58,041 nucleotides of DNA from an uncultured Ruminiclostridium sp. (GTDB lineage Bacteria; Bacillota; Clostridia; Oscillospirales; Ruminococcaceae), in the NCBI GenBank assembly GCA_934462775.1, contig CAKSIR010000002.1, positions 1 to 58,041 on the forward strand. Direction: 5' to 3'. A model generated the notes under the pieces. The model was not told the DNA's origin, did not search any database, and worked only from the letters and a program-made list of their open reading frames with translations. Made by a program: the position numbers and the translations under genes. Of the stretch, positions 15,894-24,741 are shown piece by piece (position 1 is the stretch's first letter; every line of letters starts with the position of its first letter).

Positions 15894-18230
15894 ATGGCAA
15901 TTGAAAAAATGGCGCTTGTTCAGATTGAGGGAGCGCTGAAGAAAGTAAATAAGACCTTAATGAAATGCTGTGAAAGCAATTGCTTCCACATGATTTCATC
16001 CTCCCACAATTCATCGGGCGAGAAAAGCGGATTCCGAACGCTTAAGGACAAGAACGTCTACGCGCCGCTTGTAAAGCGTGCAAAAGCGCTGGCGGACGGT
16101 CTTGGAATCAAGCTCGTACCTGCCGAGTACGATGACGTGGAGTACAATGTCAGTATTGACTTTGCCGATTATCTGGAGAAAATCGAAAAAGAATACGGCG
16201 CATTGTTTGAGGAAAAACAGCGGCTTGACGCACAGCTTGAACAGCACAGCAAGACGCTGGTTCAGGTTGAGCAGCTGGCGGGACTGAATGTAAACTTTGC
16301 AGATCTTTACGCCTGCAAATATGTTAAGGTGCGTTTCGGGCGGCTGCCTGTTGACAGCGTTCCGAAAATGGAATATTTCAGCGACCACACGTTCTATTTT
16401 TATCAGTTTGAAAACGACGGGGATTACGTTTGGGGATTGTATCTGGTTCCGGCTTCTCAGAGCGTCGAGATTGACGATATGTTCAACTCAATCTACTTTG
16501 AGCGAGTAAGAATGCCTGATTATCTCCACGGAACGGCAGACGAGTCCAAGATGGAAATCCTCAGGCTTGTAAAGCAGGAAAGCGAACAGCTTGATGAAAT
16601 CAAGGCAAAGCTCGGCGAGCTAGGCAATCGTGAAAAGGACAAGTTTATCCGCGTTTTCAACAAGCTGAAAGCAATCAGCGACAGCTATGAGCTTAGAACA
16701 AACGTTTCTGTAATAAACAACAGGTTCTTCGTGTCGGGATTTGTGCCGGAACGCGAGAAAAAACGCTTTATCGAGCTGCTCGGCGATATAGACGGAATTG
16801 AAATAAGCTTTAAGCCCGCAGATTCCGACCCATCGGCGACGCCGCCTGTAAAGCTGCGGAACAACGTTGTTTTCAGACCGTTCGAAATGTTCGTCAAGAT
16901 GTACGGACTTCCGTCATACGGCGGCATGGATCCAACGCCTTACGTCGCTGTCACATATATGCTGATGTACGGCATAATGTTCGGCGATTTGGGGCAGGGG
17001 CTTGTAATTGCACTGCTCGGCTTTATTCTTGCAAAGTGGAAGAACGTAAAGCTTGGACCGATAATGGTTCGCATAGGTCTTTCCGGTGCGGTATTCGGAA
17101 CGCTTTACGGCTCGGTTTTCGGCAACGAGGAGCTGATTGAACCGTTTTTCAAAATAGAACCTATTTACAAAACTCTCGGCTTCACAACAGCGCCGAAGGA
17201 CATTTTCCAGATTTCAAGCTATCTGCTTATTGCAACCCTTGTAATCGGCGCGTTCCTGATACTTGTATCAATGGCGTTCAACATACGGCTGAGCCTGAAA
17301 AAAGGCAATGTGGAACAGGGAATTTTAGGGTCAAACGGTGTTGTGGGCATGATTTTCTACATGGCGGTTCTTGCGGGCGCAGCTTTACAGCTCGGCTTCG
17401 GAATAGAGATGTTTACCCCCGCTTATGTAGGCTGTCTTATCATTCTGCCGCTGGTAATCATGTTCTTTAAGGAGCCTGTTTCTCACTTTATTTCCTCGAA
17501 AATAAAGGGAACAAAGTCAAAGAGAAACGCAGCGCTCTTAAGAGCGGTCAAGACGTACAGCGACTCAATAACAGAAGTCGAAAGCGTATCGGGTAACAAC
17601 ACAACTCTTGAGGAGCTTTTAAAGTGCGAGTACATCAAGGCGCGTTACGGCAGACTTCCTGTTAAGTCCTATGAAAAGCTTGAGGATTACAGCGAGCTTG
17701 ATTTCGTTTTCTACCCGTTTGAAAGCGACGACGACGCGGTAATGGGCGTGTATATCGCTCCAAAGGCTTCATCAGCGGTTGTTGACAGGGCATTTGAGCA
17801 GCTTGGGTTTGAGCGCATGAAAATGCCTGAGCATATTGAGGATATTCGCAAGGACAAGCGTCTGCATCTTCCCGAAGAAGCTGCGCCGAAGAAGAAAAAG
17901 TCGGTTGGCAACTTCATTATTGAGGGAGTTATCGAGCTGTTCGAAAGCTGTCTTACCTATATCACCAACACAATGTCGTTCCTGCGTATCGGCGGCTTTG
18001 TACTGAGCCACGCGGGTATGATGCTGGTTGTAAACGTGCTTGCAGCTCAGGCGGGCGGCGGCTCAATTGTAGTCGAGATATTGGGCAACGCCTTTGTTAT
18101 CGGTTTAGAGGGCTTCCTCGTCGGTATTCAAGTACTTCGTCTTGAATTCTATGAGGTATTCAGCCGCTTCTATACAGGGGACGGAAAACCGTTCAAGCCA
18201 ATTATGGTTAATTTTGATTTAGAGAATTAA
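15894..18230 (+). CDS. ntpI: V-type ATPase subunit I with an internal domain duplication
   Basis: The stator subunit that holds the peripheral stalks and forms the ion half-channels. The N-terminal soluble half (about residues 1-335) is followed by about eight membrane helices. The ion-path arginines are kept in SFLRIGGFVLSHAG and QVLRLEFYEVFSRF, matching the essential arginines of yeast subunit a. At 778 residues it is roughly 110 longer than the 664-residue E. hirae NtpI. The excess is a second copy of soluble-domain residues 130-213 placed at residues 567-650, between membrane helices five and six: 35 of 84 positions are identical without gaps, including GRLPV and the FER-MP end. The copy is flanked by a Lys-rich linker (APKKKKS). 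Everything else looks functional. Confidence 0.93.
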   Translation: MAIEKMALVQIEGALKKVNKTLMKCCESNCFHMISSSHNSSGEKSGFRTLKDKNVYAPLVKRAKALADGLGIKLVPAEYDDVEYNVSIDFADYLEKIEKEYGALFEEKQRLDAQLEQHSKTLVQVEQLAGLNVNFADLYACKYVKVRFGRLPVDSVPKMEYFSDHTFYFYQFENDGDYVWGLYLVPASQSVEIDDMFNSIYFERVRMPDYLHGTADESKMEILRLVKQESEQLDEIKAKLGELGNREKDKFIRVFNKLKAISDSYELRTNVSVINNRFFVSGFVPEREKKRFIELLGDIDGIEISFKPADSDPSATPPVKLRNNVVFRPFEMFVKMYGLPSYGGMDPTPYVAVTYMLMYGIMFGDLGQGLVIALLGFILAKWKNVKLGPIMVRIGLSGAVFGTLYGSVFGNEELIEPFFKIEPIYKTLGFTTAPKDIFQISSYLLIATLVIGAFLILVSMAFNIRLSLKKGNVEQGILGSNGVVGMIFYMAVLAGAALQLGFGIEMFTPAYVGCLIILPLVIMFFKEPVSHFISSKIKGTKSKRNAALLRAVKTYSDSITEVESVSGNNTTLEELLKCEYIKARYGRLPVKSYEKLEDYSELDFVFYPFESDDDAVMGVYIAPKASSAVVDRAFEQLGFERMKMPEHIEDIRKDKRLHLPEEAAPKKKKSVGNFIIEGVIELFESCLTYITNTMSFLRIGGFVLSHAGMMLVVNVLAAQAGGGSIVVEILGNAFVIGLEGFLVGIQVLRLEFYEVFSRFYTGDGKPFKPIMVNFDLEN

Positions 18231-18246
18231 ATCGGAGGAAAAGAAA

Positions 18247-18684
18247 ATGTTATTTTTATTACCGCTTTTAGCAACAGCGCTGATTGTAATTCCATTCATC
18301 GTTGCAATCAAAAGACAGAAATCCGGCAAAAAGGTTAATGCCAAGAAAACAATTTTAACAAACGCACTTTCATTTATCGGCTGCATGGTAGTTATGGCAG
18401 TTGCACTTCCGTTAGGCGTAAGCGCTGAAGCGGCAGGAGCGGCAGCTGAAGCGGCAGGCGCTGTGGCAGGTCTTGGCGATGGACTTAAGTATCTCGGCGC
18501 CGCACTTTCAACAGGTCTTGCAACAATCGGTACGGGTATTGCAGTAGGCGGCGCGGCTCCTGCGGCTATCGGAGCAACAAGCGAAGATGAAAAGAACTTC
18601 ACAAAATCGCTGATTTTCGTAGCGCTGGGCGAAGGTGTTGCTATTTACGGTCTGCTTATTTCTATCCTTATCCTTTACAGCTAA
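18247..18684 (+). CDS. ntpK: V-type ATPase proteolipid subunit K (rotor ring)
   Basis: A 145-residue, four-helix proteolipid of the ion-translocating rotor. Helices 3 and 4 form the c-like hairpin: a glycine-rich helix (GAALSTGLATIGTGIAVGG) and a helix with the ion-binding carboxylate Glu129 in ALGEGVAIYG. The first two helices (about residues 1-60) are not a c-like hairpin; they lack a carboxylate and are separated from the hairpin by an Ala/Glu-rich linker. The ring should therefore carry one binding site per subunit. GGAGG precedes the ATG. Confidence 0.9.
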   Translation: MLFLLPLLATALIVIPFIVAIKRQKSGKKVNAKKTILTNALSFIGCMVVMAVALPLGVSAEAAGAAAEAAGAVAGLGDGLKYLGAALSTGLATIGTGIAVGGAAPAAIGATSEDEKNFTKSLIFVALGEGVAIYGLLISILILYS

Positions 18685-18699
18685 TACCGAGAGGCAGTT

Positions 18700-19008
18700 A
18701 TGAAATTCTTTTTAATCAGCGATAACATTGATACCCAGATGGGTATGCGGCTTGCAGGAATCGAGGGAGTCGTTGTACATCAGCCCGATGAGGTTGAAAA
18801 GGCGCTTGATACCGCAATGGCCGATAAGGATGTTGCAATTGTACTGATGACGGAAAAGCTCATCAATCTTTGTCACGACAAGGTTTATGATCTAAAGCTC
18901 AATTGTCCCAAGCCACTGATTGTTGAAATTCCCGACCGTCACGGAACATCTCAGATTTCCGATACTATCAGCAGCTATGTAAACGAAGCTATCGGAATAA
19001 AGCTATAA
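18700..19008 (+). CDS. ntpG: V-type ATPase subunit F (central stalk)
   Basis: A 102-residue Rossmann-like subunit of the rotating stalk. It begins KFFLISDNIDTQMGMRLAG, the typical subunit F opening, and ends with a helical tail that would lie along subunit D. It lies 15 bases after the proteolipid gene. E. hirae calls this subunit NtpG. Confidence 0.9.
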   Translation: MKFFLISDNIDTQMGMRLAGIEGVVVHQPDEVEKALDTAMADKDVAIVLMTEKLINLCHDKVYDLKLNCPKPLIVEIPDRHGTSQISDTISSYVNEAIGIKL

Positions 19009-19027
19009 ACCGAAAGGATTAAAGGAA

Positions 19028-19618
19028 ATGGCTGATACAGAAGAGAAATTATCGCGCTTTCAGGCGGAAATTGACAAGGAAATCAAGGGCGAAATTGACG
19101 AGATACTGATTTCGGCAAAAAAGAAAGCGGAGGCAATTCTTGCCAAGGCTGACGATGAGTTTATCGACAGCAGCTATGTCAAGGTTTCAACCGAAACCAA
19201 GGCAATCAAGCAGGAGCTTAGCAAATCTGTTTCCCACAAAAGCTTTGAGGCAAACAGGGAAATCCTTGCCCACAGAAATAAGCTGGTTGACGATTTCTTT
19301 GACGGAATTTCCGTTAAGGTGCTTGAATTTACCAAAAGCGAAAAATATACCGATTACATGAAAAAGGCTGCGGAGGAGGTAAACGGCGCATATCCGTTCT
19401 ATGACGGCGTAACCGCTTATGTTAAGCCGGCCGACAGGGAGCTTGCAGAAAAGCTGCTCGGCGGGTACGGGATTGCGGTTGAAACCGACAGGAGCATAAA
19501 GCTGGGCGGCATAACATTCAGATACCCTGAGGAAAACCGTTATGTCGACCGCACGCTTGACGAAAGCTTCAGAAAAGAAAAGGAGAATTTCGTCAGCAAC
19601 TCCGCAATGCAGCTATAA
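19028..19618 (+). CDS. ntpE: V-type ATPase subunit E (peripheral stalk)
   Basis: A 196-residue stalk subunit with a long N-terminal coiled coil (about residues 1-95) and a globular C-terminal domain with the family's SIKLGGITFRYPEENRYVDRT-like region. It forms the stalk with subunit G and attaches to the catalytic head. AAAGGATTAAAGGA precedes the ATG. It sits between F and A, where E. hirae has it further upstream. Confidence 0.9.
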   Translation: MADTEEKLSRFQAEIDKEIKGEIDEILISAKKKAEAILAKADDEFIDSSYVKVSTETKAIKQELSKSVSHKSFEANREILAHRNKLVDDFFDGISVKVLEFTKSEKYTDYMKKAAEEVNGAYPFYDGVTAYVKPADRELAEKLLGGYGIAVETDRSIKLGGITFRYPEENRYVDRTLDESFRKEKENFVSNSAMQL

Positions 19619-19640
19619 TCTGAATACATGAGGTGTTATT

Positions 19641-21404
19641 TTGAACACGATTTATGCTATTAACGGACCTGTTGTAAAGGTAAAGGACACCAAGGATTTC
19701 TCAATGCGAGAGATGGTTTATGTCGGCGATAAAAAGCTTATCGGCGAGGTTATCGGCGTAAGCGACGACTTTACAATTATTCAGGTTTATGAGAACACCG
19801 CAGGACTTAAGGTCGGCGAAGCTGTTATGACAACGGGAATGCCAATGTGCGCAACACTGGGTCCCGGAATCATTTCCAACATCTTTGACGGAATCGAGCG
19901 TCCGCTGCGTGATATGAAAAATATAAGCGGTTCATTTGTTACCGAGGGCAGCGCAATACCGTCCCTTGACGAGGAGCGACTGTTCGATGTTACAATGAAC
20001 GTTAAGGTCGGCGACAAGGTAACGGCAGGTCAGGTTTATGCAACCTGCCCCGAAACTCCCCTTGTTACCCACAAATGCATGATTTCACCGTCCGTTAAGG
20101 AAGCAACCGTTACATACGCTGCCGCCGACGGAAAATATAAGGTGAACGACGTTGTTGCAAAGCTCAGCATTGAGGGCGAGGAAACGGAAATTCCGCTGAC
20201 GCTGTGTCAGAAATGGGCTATCCGTACGCCAAGACCTGTTGCAAAGCGCCTGCCTATCACAAAGCCCCTTATCACAGGTCAGCGTATCGTTGATACAATT
20301 CTGCCTATCGCAAAGGGCGGTACGGCTGCAATCCCGGGAGGATTCGGCACAGGCAAGACCATGACTCAGCATCAGCTTGCAAAGTGGTGCGACGCGGATA
20401 TTATCGTTTATATCGGCTGCGGCGAGCGAGGAAACGAAATGACGCAGGTGCTCGAAGAGTTCTCCGAGCTTATCGACCCTAAGTCAAACCGACCGCTGAC
20501 CGACAGAACGGTGCTTATCGCCAACACGTCAAATATGCCTGTTGCAGCCCGTGAGGCTTCTATTTACACAGGCATTACCCTTGCGGAATATTACCGCGAT
20601 ATGGGCTATCATATCGCTATCATGGCTGACTCCACATCACGCTGGGCAGAGGCGCTCCGTGAGATTTCGGGCCGACTGGAAGAAATGCCTGCCGAGGAAG
20701 GCTTCCCTGCATATCTGCCATCAAGACTTTCAGAGTTCTACGAACGTGCAGGCTATGTAAACACGCTTTGCGGCGAAGAAGGAAGCGTTACTATTATCGG
20801 TGCGGTTTCTCCCCAGGGCTCGGACTTCTCAGAGCCTGTTACTCAGAATACAAAGCGTTTCGTCCGCTGCTTCTGGGCGCTTGATAAGTCGCTTGCTTAC
20901 GCCCGTCATTATCCCGCAATCAACTGGATTACCAGCTATTCCGAGTATATGGAGGATTTGGCGCCCTATTACAAGGAACACGTCGGCGCGGATTTCATGC
21001 AGTTAAGGCAGGAAATCAACACGCTGCTGATTGAAGAAAACAACCTTATGGAAATCGTAAAGCTTATCGGCGCGGACGTTCTTCCCGACGACCAGAAGCT
21101 TACAATTGAAATTGCAAAGGTAATCCGTGTGGGATTCCTTCAGCAGAACGCGTTCCACAAGGACGATACCTATGTGCCTATGGAAAAGCAGCGCCTTATG
21201 ATGAAAACAATACTTGAGCTTTATCACAAGGCTCTTGACGCAATCAACAAGGGCGTCATGCTTTCAACCGTAATGAAGTACAATATGTTCGACAAGCTTG
21301 TCAAGATGAAATATGACATTCCAAATGACAAGCCTGAAATGTTTGACCAATACATCAAGGAAATCGACGATTTATTTGATAAGCTGACTAAAGGAGAGGA
21401 TTGA
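19641..21404 (+). CDS. ntpA: V-type ATPase catalytic subunit A
   Basis: The 587-residue nucleotide-hydrolysing or -synthesising subunit. Domain order: beta barrel, the non-homologous insert typical of A subunits (about residues 110-190), then the nucleotide domain with Walker A GGFGTGKT (most relatives have GPFGSGKT) and Walker [15 protein letters not shown]. The start is TTG at 19641, with GAGGTG upstream. It ends two bases before the subunit B ATG. Confidence 0.97.
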   Translation: MNTIYAINGPVVKVKDTKDFSMREMVYVGDKKLIGEVIGVSDDFTIIQVYENTAGLKVGEAVMTTGMPMCATLGPGIISNIFDGIERPLRDMKNISGSFVTEGSAIPSLDEERLFDVTMNVKVGDKVTAGQVYATCPETPLVTHKCMISPSVKEATVTYAAADGKYKVNDVVAKLSIEGEETEIPLTLCQKWAIRTPRPVAKRLPITKPLITGQRIVDTILPIAKGGTAAIPGGFGTGKTMTQHQLAKWCDADIIVYIGCGERGNEMTQVLEEFSELIDPKSNRPLTDRTVLIANTSNMPVAAREASIYTGITLAEYYRDMGYHIAIMADSTSRWAEALREISGRLEEMPAEEGFPAYLPSRLSEFYERAGYVNTLCGEEGSVTIIGAVSPQGSDFSEPVTQNTKRFVRCFWALDKSLAYARHYPAINWITSYSEYMEDLAPYYKEHVGADFMQLRQEINTLLIEENNLMEIVKLIGADVLPDDQKLTIEIAKVIRVGFLQQNAFHKDDTYVPMEKQRLMMKTILELYHKALDAINKGVMLSTVMKYNMFDKLVKMKYDIPNDKPEMFDQYIKEIDDLFDKLTKGED

Positions 21405-21406
21405 CA

Positions 21407-22804
21407 ATGGATATTCAGTACGCAGGACTTAGCTCAATCAATGGTCCTTTAGTCTGCCTTGAGGGCGTAAAGGGAGTTTCCTACGAGGAAATCGCCAATA
21501 TTCACCTTGAGGACGGAACAGAACGTCTTGGACGCGTTGTACAAATGGAGGGCGACAAGGTCGTTCTTCAGGTTTTCGAGGGTACAAACGGACTGTCCCT
21601 AGAAAATACAAAAACGGTTTTTACAGGAAAACCGCTTGAAATTCCGCTGGCATCAGAAATGCTCGGCAGGGTTTTCAACGGCGCAGGAAAGCCTATTGAC
21701 GGGCTTGGTCCTGTTTTCCCCGAAAAAATGGGGGATATTAACGGACGCGCATTAAATCCTGCCGCCCGTTCCTATCCGCGCAACTACATTCACACAGGCA
21801 TTTCGTCAATCGACTGCCTGATGACCCTTATAAGAGGTCAGAAGCTGCCGATTTTCTCGGGTTCAGGTCTTTCTCACAATAAGCTTGCCGTTCAGATTGT
21901 ACGTCAGGCAAAAATTGCTGACAGCGAGGGCAAGGACTTCGCCGTTGTATTCGCGGCAATGGGTGTTCAGAATGACGTTGCGGACTATTTCCGCCGCTCG
22001 TTCGAGGAAACAGGCGCAATCGAACGAGTTGTAATGTTCCTGAACCTGTCTAACGACCCGATAATCGAGCGTATTCTTACTCCTAAGTGCGCGCTTACCG
22101 TTGCAGAATATCTTGCATATGAGAAGAATATGCACATTCTGGTAATCATGACCGACCTTACGTCATATTGCGAGGCGCTTCGTGAATTTTCCTCGTCAAA
22201 GGGCGAAATCCCCGGCAGAAAGGGCTATCCGGGTTATCTTTACTCCGACCTTGCAGCTATGTATGAGCGCGCAGGCGTAGTTGAGGGCAGCAGCGGTTCT
22301 GTAACGCAGATTCCGATTCTTACAATGCCTAACGATGATATTACCCACCCTATCCCCGACCTAACGGCGTACATTACAGAGGGACAGATAGTATTTGACA
22401 GAAACCTTGACCAGACAGGCGTTTATCCGGGTCTTTCAGTGCTTCTCTCACTTTCGCGTCTTATGAAGGACGGTATCGGCGAGGGCTTTACAAGACCCGA
22501 CCACCCCGACGTTGCAAACCAGCTTTTTGCAGCTTATGCGAAAGTGCAGGACGCAAGAGCGCTGGCGTCGGTTATCGGTGAGGACGAGCTTTCTCCGATA
22601 GACAAGGCGTACATGAAGTTCGGCGTTGCTTTTGAGCAGAACTTCCTGAAGCAGGGCTTTGACGAAAACAGAAGCATTGACGATACGCTGAATCTTGCGT
22701 GGGATTTGCTTTCAATGCTGCCAAAGAGCGAGCTTGACCGTATGAGCGAGCAGCTTATTTCTCAGTATTACAACCCCGAAAGAGCAGAAAGATTTTTAAA
22801 GTAA
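21407..22804 (+). CDS. ntpB: V-type ATPase regulatory subunit B
   Basis: A 465-residue non-catalytic subunit that alternates with A in the head. It lacks a proper Walker A ([11 protein letters not shown] is the degenerate counterpart), as expected for B. Conserved [24 protein letters not shown] loops are present. The frame also opens from a TTG at 21401; the ATG at 21407, 7 bases after AAGGAGAGG, is preferred. Confidence 0.97.
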   Translation: MDIQYAGLSSINGPLVCLEGVKGVSYEEIANIHLEDGTERLGRVVQMEGDKVVLQVFEGTNGLSLENTKTVFTGKPLEIPLASEMLGRVFNGAGKPIDGLGPVFPEKMGDINGRALNPAARSYPRNYIHTGISSIDCLMTLIRGQKLPIFSGSGLSHNKLAVQIVRQAKIADSEGKDFAVVFAAMGVQNDVADYFRRSFEETGAIERVVMFLNLSNDPIIERILTPKCALTVAEYLAYEKNMHILVIMTDLTSYCEALREFSSSKGEIPGRKGYPGYLYSDLAAMYERAGVVEGSSGSVTQIPILTMPNDDITHPIPDLTAYITEGQIVFDRNLDQTGVYPGLSVLLSLSRLMKDGIGEGFTRPDHPDVANQLFAAYAKVQDARALASVIGEDELSPIDKAYMKFGVAFEQNFLKQGFDENRSIDDTLNLAWDLLSMLPKSELDRMSEQLISQYYNPERAERFLK

Positions 22805-22816
22805 GGTGACAGGCTT

Positions 22817-23446
22817 ATGGCAGAGCAGCAGATTTTCCCTACCAAGGGCAACTTAATAAACGCAAAGCGTTCTCTGCATCAGGCTCAGCTTGGCTATGAG
22901 CTTATGGACAGAAAGCGCAATATTCTTATCCGTGAAATGGTAAACCTTTCGGATAAGGCAAAGGAACTTCGCGGCAGCATCGAAAAAACCTACGGCGAGG
23001 CTTATTTGTCGCTGCAAAAGGCAAATATTATGCTTGGTGTTATTTCACCTTATGCAAATCAGATTCCTCTTGAAAACAGCGTCAAGGTGAGCTATCGCAG
23101 CGTAATGGGCGTTGAGCTGCCAACCGTTTCAATTGACGACAATCGGGATAAAATGGTTTACAGCTCTTCAATGACCAATTCCCAGTTTGACCGAGCATAT
23201 ATCTGTTTCAACGAAACCAAGCGGCTCACAGTAACTCTTGCGGAGATTGAAAACAGCATATACCGTCTTGCGATTGCAATAAAGAAAACTCAGAAAAGAG
23301 CAAACGCGCTAAAAAATATCCTTATTCCGAAATATACGGCTCAGGTTAAATTTATTACCAACGCACTTGAAGAAAAGGAGCGCGAGGAGTTTTCACGTCA
23401 GAAAATTATCAAGGCAAACAAGCAGAAAGCCGAAACATCAGCATAA
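22817..23446 (+). CDS. ntpD: V-type ATPase subunit D (rotor shaft)
   Basis: The 209-residue central shaft, two long antiparallel helices separated by a short globular part (about residues 90-130). It begins with the family's PTKGNLINAKRSL motif. It is the last gene of the operon, followed at once by a strong terminator. Confidence 0.95.
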   Translation: MAEQQIFPTKGNLINAKRSLHQAQLGYELMDRKRNILIREMVNLSDKAKELRGSIEKTYGEAYLSLQKANIMLGVISPYANQIPLENSVKVSYRSVMGVELPTVSIDDNRDKMVYSSSMTNSQFDRAYICFNETKRLTVTLAEIENSIYRLAIAIKKTQKRANALKNILIPKYTAQVKFITNALEEKEREEFSRQKIIKANKQKAETSA

Positions 23447-23451
23447 AGACA

Positions 23452-23484
23452 CCCTCTCTGTCATGCAGAGAGGGCTTTATATTT
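23452..23484 (+). terminator. Terminator of the V-ATPase operon
   Basis: A 9-bp perfect stem (CCCTCTCTG and complement) with a 5-base loop at 23452-23474, followed by CTTTATATTT. Confidence 0.85.
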
Positions 23485-23515
23485 GCGTCAGTTGAGCAAA
23501 AAGCCTCAAATGGTA

Positions 23516-23544
23516 TTGCTTTTTTTTGAAAAATATTGCATAAT
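23516..23544 (+). promoter_or_regulatory. Candidate promoter for prmA
   Basis: TTGCTT at 23516-23521 and CATAAT at 23539-23544 are 17 bases apart. Both hexamers are imperfect; the AT-rich run beneath them offers other registers, so the exact position is uncertain. Confidence 0.5.
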
Positions 23545-23579
23545 ATAAGGTAAAGTATTTTTATAAAGGAAATGACGAA

Positions 23580-24548
23580 ATGAACTTTAAGCAGATTGAT
23601 ATTTATACCGAGTCAGCAGCAGTAAACGTGCTTGTGATGCAGCTTTCGGAGCTTGGCATAACAGGCTTTATCATTCACGACAGCGCTGACTTTGAGGAGT
23701 TTTTAGAGAACAAGGAGTCCAACTGGGATTATGTTGACGATGATTTAATGGGACTTAAGACGGTTGAAACCCATATAACCTTTTATTTGCAGGACAACGA
23801 GCAGGGAGCGGAAATGCTTACAGCGGTAAGAGGAGCTATTGCCGAAATAAAGGCGAGGGACGCAGAGAACCTTTACGGCAGCCTGCGCGTTGAGATTGAC
23901 TCAGTCTGTGAAGAGGACTGGGCGAATAACTGGAAGCAGTATTACAAACCGTTCAACGTAGGCGAAAAGCTTATTGTAAAGCCGTCCTGGGAAAATGTTC
24001 CCGATACTCACGGCAGAACTGTTCTTGAAATTGACCCTGCCTCGACCTTTGGAACCGGTCAGCACCATACAACCAAGCTTTGCATGGAAACTCTTGAAAA
24101 GGTGATAAAGAAAGGCGATAAGCTGCTCGATTTAGGCTGCGGCAGCGGAATCCTCTCCATTGCCGGGCTTCTTCTCGGCGCAGAAAGCGCGGTAATGGTG
24201 GACGTGTTTGAAAACGCCGCTGCAACTGCGGGAGAAAATGTTGAAAAGAACGGCTTTGACAATAGCCGCTATAAGGCGTACTGCGGCAACGTTATTAACG
24301 ATGAAAAGCTTCGTCAGGCTATCGGCACAGGCTATGACATTATCACTGCCAACATAGTTGCCGATGTAATTATCGGAATGAGTCCGCTGTTTGCGACGTT
24401 CCTCAAAAAGCAGGGAACGCTTATCGTTTCCGGCATAATTACCGAGCGTCTTGACGAGGTTCTTGCCGCCCTCAGGGAAAACAGCATCGACGTAATCGGC
24501 GTAACCGAGCAGGAAGGCTGGAACTGCATTCTCTGCAAAGCAAACTAA
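23580..24548 (+). CDS. prmA: Ribosomal protein L11 methyltransferase PrmA
   Basis: PrmA trimethylates several residues of ribosomal protein L11. The 322-residue product has an N-terminal substrate-recognition domain (about 1-110), then a Rossmann methyltransferase domain with LDLGCGSGILS binding S-adenosylmethionine and a NIVADVI segment at the usual NPPY position. Length matches the family. AAAGGAAATG precedes the ATG. It is followed by a 155-base gap with a small candidate gene, then recD2. Confidence 0.95.
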   Translation: MNFKQIDIYTESAAVNVLVMQLSELGITGFIIHDSADFEEFLENKESNWDYVDDDLMGLKTVETHITFYLQDNEQGAEMLTAVRGAIAEIKARDAENLYGSLRVEIDSVCEEDWANNWKQYYKPFNVGEKLIVKPSWENVPDTHGRTVLEIDPASTFGTGQHHTTKLCMETLEKVIKKGDKLLDLGCGSGILSIAGLLLGAESAVMVDVFENAAATAGENVEKNGFDNSRYKAYCGNVINDEKLRQAIGTGYDIITANIVADVIIGMSPLFATFLKKQGTLIVSGIITERLDEVLAALRENSIDVIGVTEQEGWNCILCKAN

Positions 24549-24559
24549 CCATAGCTGCG

Positions 24560-24601
24560 GATTCTGCATATAATCCTTTGGGGGTGTTTTTGTGCAGAAT
24601 C
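24560..24601 (+). promoter_or_regulatory. Inverted repeat overlapping a candidate small-gene start
   Basis: GATTCTGCA at 24560-24568 pairs perfectly with TGCAGAATC at 24593-24601. The loop holds a GGGGGTG Shine-Dalgarno-like sequence and the 3' arm contains a GTG start. The following TGTATTTTTTC is also terminator-like, so it may simply end the prmA transcript. Confidence 0.45.
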
Positions 24602-24741
24602 TGTATTTTTTCATTGTAATATTCTGCGGAATATTCGGCGGCGTAAAGCTAATCAGCATATTTTACGGCTGCATTATCGACAAACTTTCAAAACGAGGAC
24701 TTTATGCAGGAAAATCTTTTAAAAATGGAAGGCACGGTTGA
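24592..24741 (+). CDS. Possible 49-residue membrane peptide
   Basis: A GTG-started frame 5 bases after GGGGGTG. The first half is hydrophobic (YFFIVIFCGIFGGVKLISIF), enough for one membrane helix, then a basic tail. The last dozen codons overlap the start of recD2 in another frame. I recognise no family; the strong ribosome site and hydrophobic segment are the only support, so it may be spurious. Confidence 0.35.
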   Translation: MQNLYFFIVIFCGIFGGVKLISIFYGCIIDKLSKRGLYAGKSFKNGRHG

